This document shows positions 60,742 to 64,000 of a DNA stretch of 64,000 nucleotides, piece by piece; position 1 is the stretch's first letter; each line of letters opens with the position of its first letter. The position numbers were made by a program, and so were the translations under genes. The DNA comes from JAOBAU01 sp034667465 (lineage in GTDB: Bacteria; Acidobacteriota; Thermoanaerobaculia; Gp7-AA8), in NCBI GenBank assembly GCA_034667465.1, contig JAXDJV010000004.1, positions 124,001 through 188,000 on the forward strand, in the 5' to 3' direction. The notes beneath the pieces are model-generated. The model had not been told where the DNA came from. It saw nothing but the letters and a program-made list of their open reading frames with translations, and ran no database searches.

Positions 60742-62012
60742 GCGAATCCTTTCGGACGGGGATCGATGCCGGCGGCGATGTCGATCAGGTTCGCGGTGTA
60801 GATCGGATCGGCGACCTGCAGATGAATCGGTTTCTTCACGTTGCCGGTGTGAATCGTCATCACGTTCGTATCGACATTTACCATGACGTCGTCGACGAAC
60901 GACAGCGGCAGCTCGGTCTGTTTGTTCGTGGTGATGATCAGACGGCGGCTGGTGATCGTCAGCGTGCAGTCGCGTTCTTTCACCCACCGGCCCGGCGTAG
61001 CGCTCTTCTTTTTCGCGCGCGCGAACTTCATCGTCGCGCCGGTCGTTTCGTGAATGCAGAACTCCTGGAAGGCGAGCTTCACGCGGCAGTCGCGACGCGG
61101 AAGCGTCGCCGGCGCGATGCCGCGCAGGCGAAGAAATTCGCTGACGGCGCCGAGGTCGGCCGGGACGTCGGCGTCCGCAATACCGAAGCCGCCGCGGATC
61201 GCGCTGAGCTGTTCGTCCTGCGTTGCGCCGAGGCGATCGTCGGCGAGGAGATGCCACAGCGCGACGCGATAGAGATCGCGCTTCACTTCGATGCGATCCT
61301 CTTCATTCAATCCCGCCGCCTCGCTGGCTTCATCCATCCTCTTCGCAACCTCGGCCGCTCCGGCCGGCGACAGCTTCGCGAGTGCTTCGAAACCGATTCG
61401 GAGGATGGTTTGCCGCGCGACGGCGCGCCAGATCTCGTACGACAGCGTCAGCGCGGCGCGCTCGCGGCGGAGCTCATCCAACGTCGCTGACGATGGATCG
61501 TGTCGCGCACGTTCCAGCGCCGACGAATACGCGGCGAGCATTTCGCGATTGCGCTTCTCGGTCGCTTCACGCTCGGCGCGCTCGCGTTCTTCCTGTTCGT
61601 GAAGTTGTTTGCGGCGTTGCGCGGTAAGGACGATCGGGACGGCGATCATGATGACGCCGAGGATCACTTCGACCCAGCCCTGCGACCCTTTGTTCGCGAC
61701 GACGCCGAAGCCGAGCAGCACCAGCAGCGCACCGGCGATCATCAGCGCGAGGAAGCCGTAGCCGCGCGGCGTGCCGTCCGGCTTGAGCGAGGAGAGAAAC
61801 GGCGTCGACGAGATGCTCGCCGATTTCGGCAGCACCGCTTCGCCGACGCGCAGCGTATCGGCGGAAAAAAAGAGCTCGCGGTGCCGGATGAACTCGCCCG
61901 ATGCGCCGGTGCTGAGACTCGTGTCGTCGTCGATCGATTCGGAAGGTTTGCGTGGGGAGACGCCGAAGCGGATGGGGCCGGTGGCCAGCTGTCGTTGCAC
62001 GTAGAACGTCAC
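60738..62012 (-). CDS. Membrane protein with coiled coil and PH-like C-terminal domain
   Basis: A 424-aa protein. Two adjacent membrane helices (about 88-105 and 112-130), a charged coiled coil (RRKQLHEQEERERAEREATE, 131-150), a helical domain with acidic metal-like residues (TerB-like: LWHLLADDRLG) and a C-terminal beta domain (about 335-420: CTLTITSRRLIITTNKQTEL) that looks PH-like. GTG start with weak ribosome site. Function unknown. Confidence 0.6.
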   Translation of the reverse strand: MTFYVQRQLATGPIRFGVSPRKPSESIDDDTSLSTGASGEFIRHRELFFSADTLRVGEAVLPKSASISSTPFLSSLKPDGTPRGYGFLALMIAGALLVLLGFGVVANKGSQGWVEVILGVIMIAVPIVLTAQRRKQLHEQEERERAEREATEKRNREMLAAYSSALERARHDPSSATLDELRRERAALTLSYEIWRAVARQTILRIGFEALAKLSPAGAAEVAKRMDEASEAAGLNEEDRIEVKRDLYRVALWHLLADDRLGATQDEQLSAIRGGFGIADADVPADLGAVSEFLRLRGIAPATLPRRDCRVKLAFQEFCIHETTGATMKFARAKKKSATPGRWVKERDCTLTITSRRLIITTNKQTELPLSFVDDVMVNVDTNVMTIHTGNVKKPIHLQVADPIYTANLIDIAAGIDPRPKGFA

Positions 62013-62043
62013 GGCCGCGCTCGTTGCGCAGATCGTGCCGGGT

Positions 62044-63003
62044 TCAGTTGACGGCGATTCCCCACGGTCCGTCGCCGACGTTTCGGATCGTGGCGATGAC
62101 GCGGAACGTTGCGACGTCGATCACGGTGACGTCATTCGAGAGGCCGTTCGCGACGTAGAGCTTCCGTCCGTCGCGTGTGAGTCCGATGCCCCACGGACGA
62201 TTGCCGGCGGCGATCGTGTTCACGACGCGATTCGTGGCGGTGTCGATGACGGCGACGCCGTTGCCACGTCCGGTGGCGACGTAGAGCCGCTTCTCATCCG
62301 AAGACAGCACGAGTCCGACCGGACGGTCACTTTTGCCGAGCGAAATCTTTTTGATGACGCGATTTGCTTTGACGTCGAGGAGATCGATGGCGCCGGCGAT
62401 CTCGCAGCTGATGTATGCGCGCGCCGAGTTTCGTGTGAACGCGATGCCGCGCGGGCGCGTGTCGACGAGCACGACGGCCGCGACCTTCGCGCGCTGCGCG
62501 TCGATGACGCTGATGGTGTTGCTCGTTTCGCCGGTGACGTAGATCGTCCGGCCGTCGGCGCTCGCGGCGACCCCTTCCGGCTCGGTGCCGACGACGAGCG
62601 CGGCAATCGTGCGGCCGCTCTTCACATCGACGATCGACGCGGTGCCGGCGTCTTCATTCGAGACGATGAAGCGCGCGCCGTCGGGTGTGAGCGCGATCCC
62701 TTCCGGATCGGTGCCGGCCGCGTAGCGCTGTACGACTTTCAGCGTCGCGGCGTCGATGGCGACCGCTTCGTCGCGCGTGCGCGATGGTTTGTCGCGGAAG
62801 TGGCTGACGGCGGCGTAAAGCCGTTTGCGATCGGGCGAGACGACGATGCCGCGCGGCCGCGACGGCATCGCGATCGTGGCGACGACGCGATCGGTTGCGG
62901 AGTCGATCACGGCGATCGTGCCGCCACGCTCGTTCGTGACGAAAATCCGATCGGCGCGCAGCGGCGCGGCGATGAGCAGCAGTGCCAGCGCGATCGTTTT
63001 CAC
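62044..63003 (-). CDS. Exported YncE-like beta-propeller protein
   Basis: A 319-aa exported protein with a signal peptide (to PLRA) and seven YVTN-type blades (RIFVTNERGGTIAVID, RLYVATGRGNGVAVID, KLYVANGLSNDVTVID). No phosphoesterase half is attached, unlike the fusion at 10798. GTG start coupled to the DUF4142 stop. Binding function only can be inferred. Confidence 0.88.
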   Translation of the reverse strand: MKTIALALLLIAAPLRADRIFVTNERGGTIAVIDSATDRVVATIAMPSRPRGIVVSPDRKRLYAAVSHFRDKPSRTRDEAVAIDAATLKVVQRYAAGTDPEGIALTPDGARFIVSNEDAGTASIVDVKSGRTIAALVVGTEPEGVAASADGRTIYVTGETSNTISVIDAQRAKVAAVVLVDTRPRGIAFTRNSARAYISCEIAGAIDLLDVKANRVIKKISLGKSDRPVGLVLSSDEKRLYVATGRGNGVAVIDTATNRVVNTIAAGNRPWGIGLTRDGRKLYVANGLSNDVTVIDVATFRVIATIRNVGDGPWGIAVN

Positions 63004-63542
63004 TGCGATTTCCCGAACGCCGATGCGAGCGTCTGCGCCTGCTGAAAATGCGATTCGATCACCGGCAGCGTCGCCGCCGCGTACGCTTTCAGCTGCGCGT
63101 CGGCGCCGTTCGCCGCTTCCGATCGAAAGAGCTCCGCCGCCTGCTGATGTTCTTCGACCATGACGCGGACGAAGTCGCGATCGAACGACTCGCGTTTCTT
63201 CTCGACGACGCGGTCATACGCGGCCTGATGCTCGCCGAGGTCGGTCGGGAGTGAGATGCGTTTCGACGCGGCGATGGCCGCGAGCTTCGCGTTCGCGGCG
63301 CTGTGATCGCGCACCATCATCTGACCGAAGGCGATGACTTCCGCGCGGGCGGCGTGCGTGGTCGTGATCGCGCCGAGCGCGATCTCGGCGGTGTTTCCCT
63401 GCGATGCCTGCTCGAGGAACTCGCGATCCTGCGATGCGAGAGCGGCGGATTGCGGCGCCTGCGCCGGCGGCTGAGGATGGGCGTGCTGCTCGACGTCGGC
63501 CGAGCAGGCGGCGAGAAACAGCAGCGTTGCGAGCACTTTCAT
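63000..63542 (-). CDS. DUF4142 lipoprotein (ferritin-like four-helix)
   Basis: A 180-aa protein with lipobox LFLAAC and a DUF4142 domain: REFLEQASQGNTAEIALG, FGQMMVRDHSAAN and VEEHQQAAELF. The His/Glu pattern resembles exported ferritin-like domains. ATGA overlap with the cytochrome gene before it and GTGA overlap with the propeller gene after it. Confidence 0.9.
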   Translation of the reverse strand: MKVLATLLFLAACSADVEQHAHPQPPAQAPQSAALASQDREFLEQASQGNTAEIALGAITTTHAARAEVIAFGQMMVRDHSAANAKLAAIAASKRISLPTDLGEHQAAYDRVVEKKRESFDRDFVRVMVEEHQQAAELFRSEAANGADAQLKAYAAATLPVIESHFQQAQTLASAFGKSQ

Positions 63543-63904
63543 TGGCGCAGTGTGTACAGATACGCCGCAATGTCGCGCGCATCATCCTCGGTCACATTGA
63601 GATTCGGCATGACGGTACCGTTCGCGACGCTCTGCGGTTCGCGAATCCAGCGGATCATGTTGTCGGGCGAGTTCGGCAAACGGCCGGCGAGATACGTCCG
63701 GCTGCCAATGCCGTCGAGCGACGGGCCGACCAGTCCGTTTGCGCCGTCGACGCCTTTCACTTCGTGGCAGGCGCCGCATCCATATCGGCTGATGGCGGCG
63801 TTTCCGCGCGCAGCGTCGCCGCGCGTCAGCTCGCGGGCGGTCTTTTCATCGTCGCGATGACAGGCGAGGGCGGCGATGGCGAGGAACACGATGACGCGTT
63901 TCAT
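63539..63904 (-). CDS. Lipoprotein cytochrome c (class I)
   Basis: A 121-aa monoheme cytochrome. Signal peptide with lipobox IAALAC, heme site CGACH (C43, C46, H47) and the axial methionine M101 (VMPNLN). It is a small electron carrier tethered to the membrane. The ATG at 63904 overlaps the stop of the upstream gene (ATGA). Confidence 0.92.
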   Translation of the reverse strand: MKRVIVFLAIAALACHRDDEKTARELTRGDAARGNAAISRYGCGACHEVKGVDGANGLVGPSLDGIGSRTYLAGRLPNSPDNMIRWIREPQSVANGTVMPNLNVTEDDARDIAAYLYTLRQ

Positions 63905-64000
63905 GTGCGCCCTTCGCGAACGAGTTGTTCGGATGCGGTGAAGGCGACGCGGCGTTCCGCTTCGCCGAGCCACGCGGCAAAGAGTCCGAGCGCGACGAGC
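63901..64000 (-). CDS. C-terminus of a membrane protein, cut by the window edge
   Basis: The last 32 residues of a gene that enters from the right. They contain a hydrophobic stretch (LVALGLFAAWLG) and a charged tail ending REGRT. The stop overlaps the cytochrome ATG. Too short to assign; position before cytochrome c suggests a respiratory membrane protein. Confidence 0.5.
   Translation of the reverse strand, partial: LVALGLFAAWLGEAERRVAFTASEQLVREGRT

Overview
The window is high-GC bacterial chromosome, densely coded on both strands, with no phage, insertion sequence or CRISPR array visible. Several traits fit an uncultured Acidobacteriota-like lineage: exported FN3 and beta-propeller giants, a Reg_prop diguanylate cyclase, DUF4331 and DUF4198 proteins, an octaheme cytochrome, and the YncE/alkaline-phosphatase fusion. 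No rRNA or marker set is present, so this placement is inference. Many genes are coupled through ATGA or GTGA overlaps. TTG and GTG starts are common, and some genes look leaderless, with a TANNNT box 6-8 nt before the start codon.

Layout. 1-1852 (minus) is a metal-acquisition operon: a small HxH/CAAC protein, a porin-like barrel and the start of a ZnuA-type binding protein. 1935-4482 holds thioredoxin, an M24 peptidase and an alpha/beta hydrolase, followed by a structured RNA candidate (4613-4744) with its own terminator. 4755-8266 (minus) is nuoB-nuoCD-nuoI plus a ferritin-like gene. 8446-16046 is mixed housekeeping: zinc peptidase, pseudouridine synthase, YncE/phosphatase fusion, GH3 hydrolase, RRM protein and a PilO/GspM-like protein. 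16094-18509 and 53242-55744 are two copies of an unusual two-gene module: a small exported Cys-rich protein followed at once by a large exported Ig-like protein starting with GTG. 18489-22852 (minus) is a sensor kinase, a CheY-like regulator and a GGDEF-EAL protein.

The centre (24853-41302) is the most remarkable part. Two identical 78-nt GEMM-I (cyclic-di-GMP class I) riboswitch aptamers lie back to back at 27612-27689 and 27880-27957. The minus copy leads a coupled operon of an exported SH3-like protein, a previously overlooked 54-aa peptide that looks like a RiPP precursor, a PqqD-like recognition protein, a radical SAM enzyme and an HPr-kinase-like ATPase. The plus copy leads a 13-kb operon of a lipoprotein, a BNR/FN3 giant, a subtilase/FN3/PQQ-propeller giant, an exported protein, an octaheme cytochrome and two small membrane proteins. 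Both Shine-Dalgarno sites sit in the 3' strand of the predicted P1 stem. The window also encodes c-di-GMP enzymes (18489-20591 and 55748-58927).

41299-48646 (minus) is a coupled operon: PadR regulator, a 77-aa protein, LytS-type kinase, LytTR regulator, HxH/CAAC protein, ZnuD-like TonB receptor, lasso-B2-like protease and a nucleotidyltransferase. 48952-53141 carries DUF4331, an exported protein, HupE and DUF4198. 55748-58927 is a Reg_prop/GGDEF protein. 59037-59676 is a nucleotidyltransferase with an overlapping small partner. tRNA-Lys and tRNA-Glu follow, then a minus-strand series (dioxygenase, membrane protein, YncE-like propeller, DUF4142, cytochrome c) that runs to the window end.
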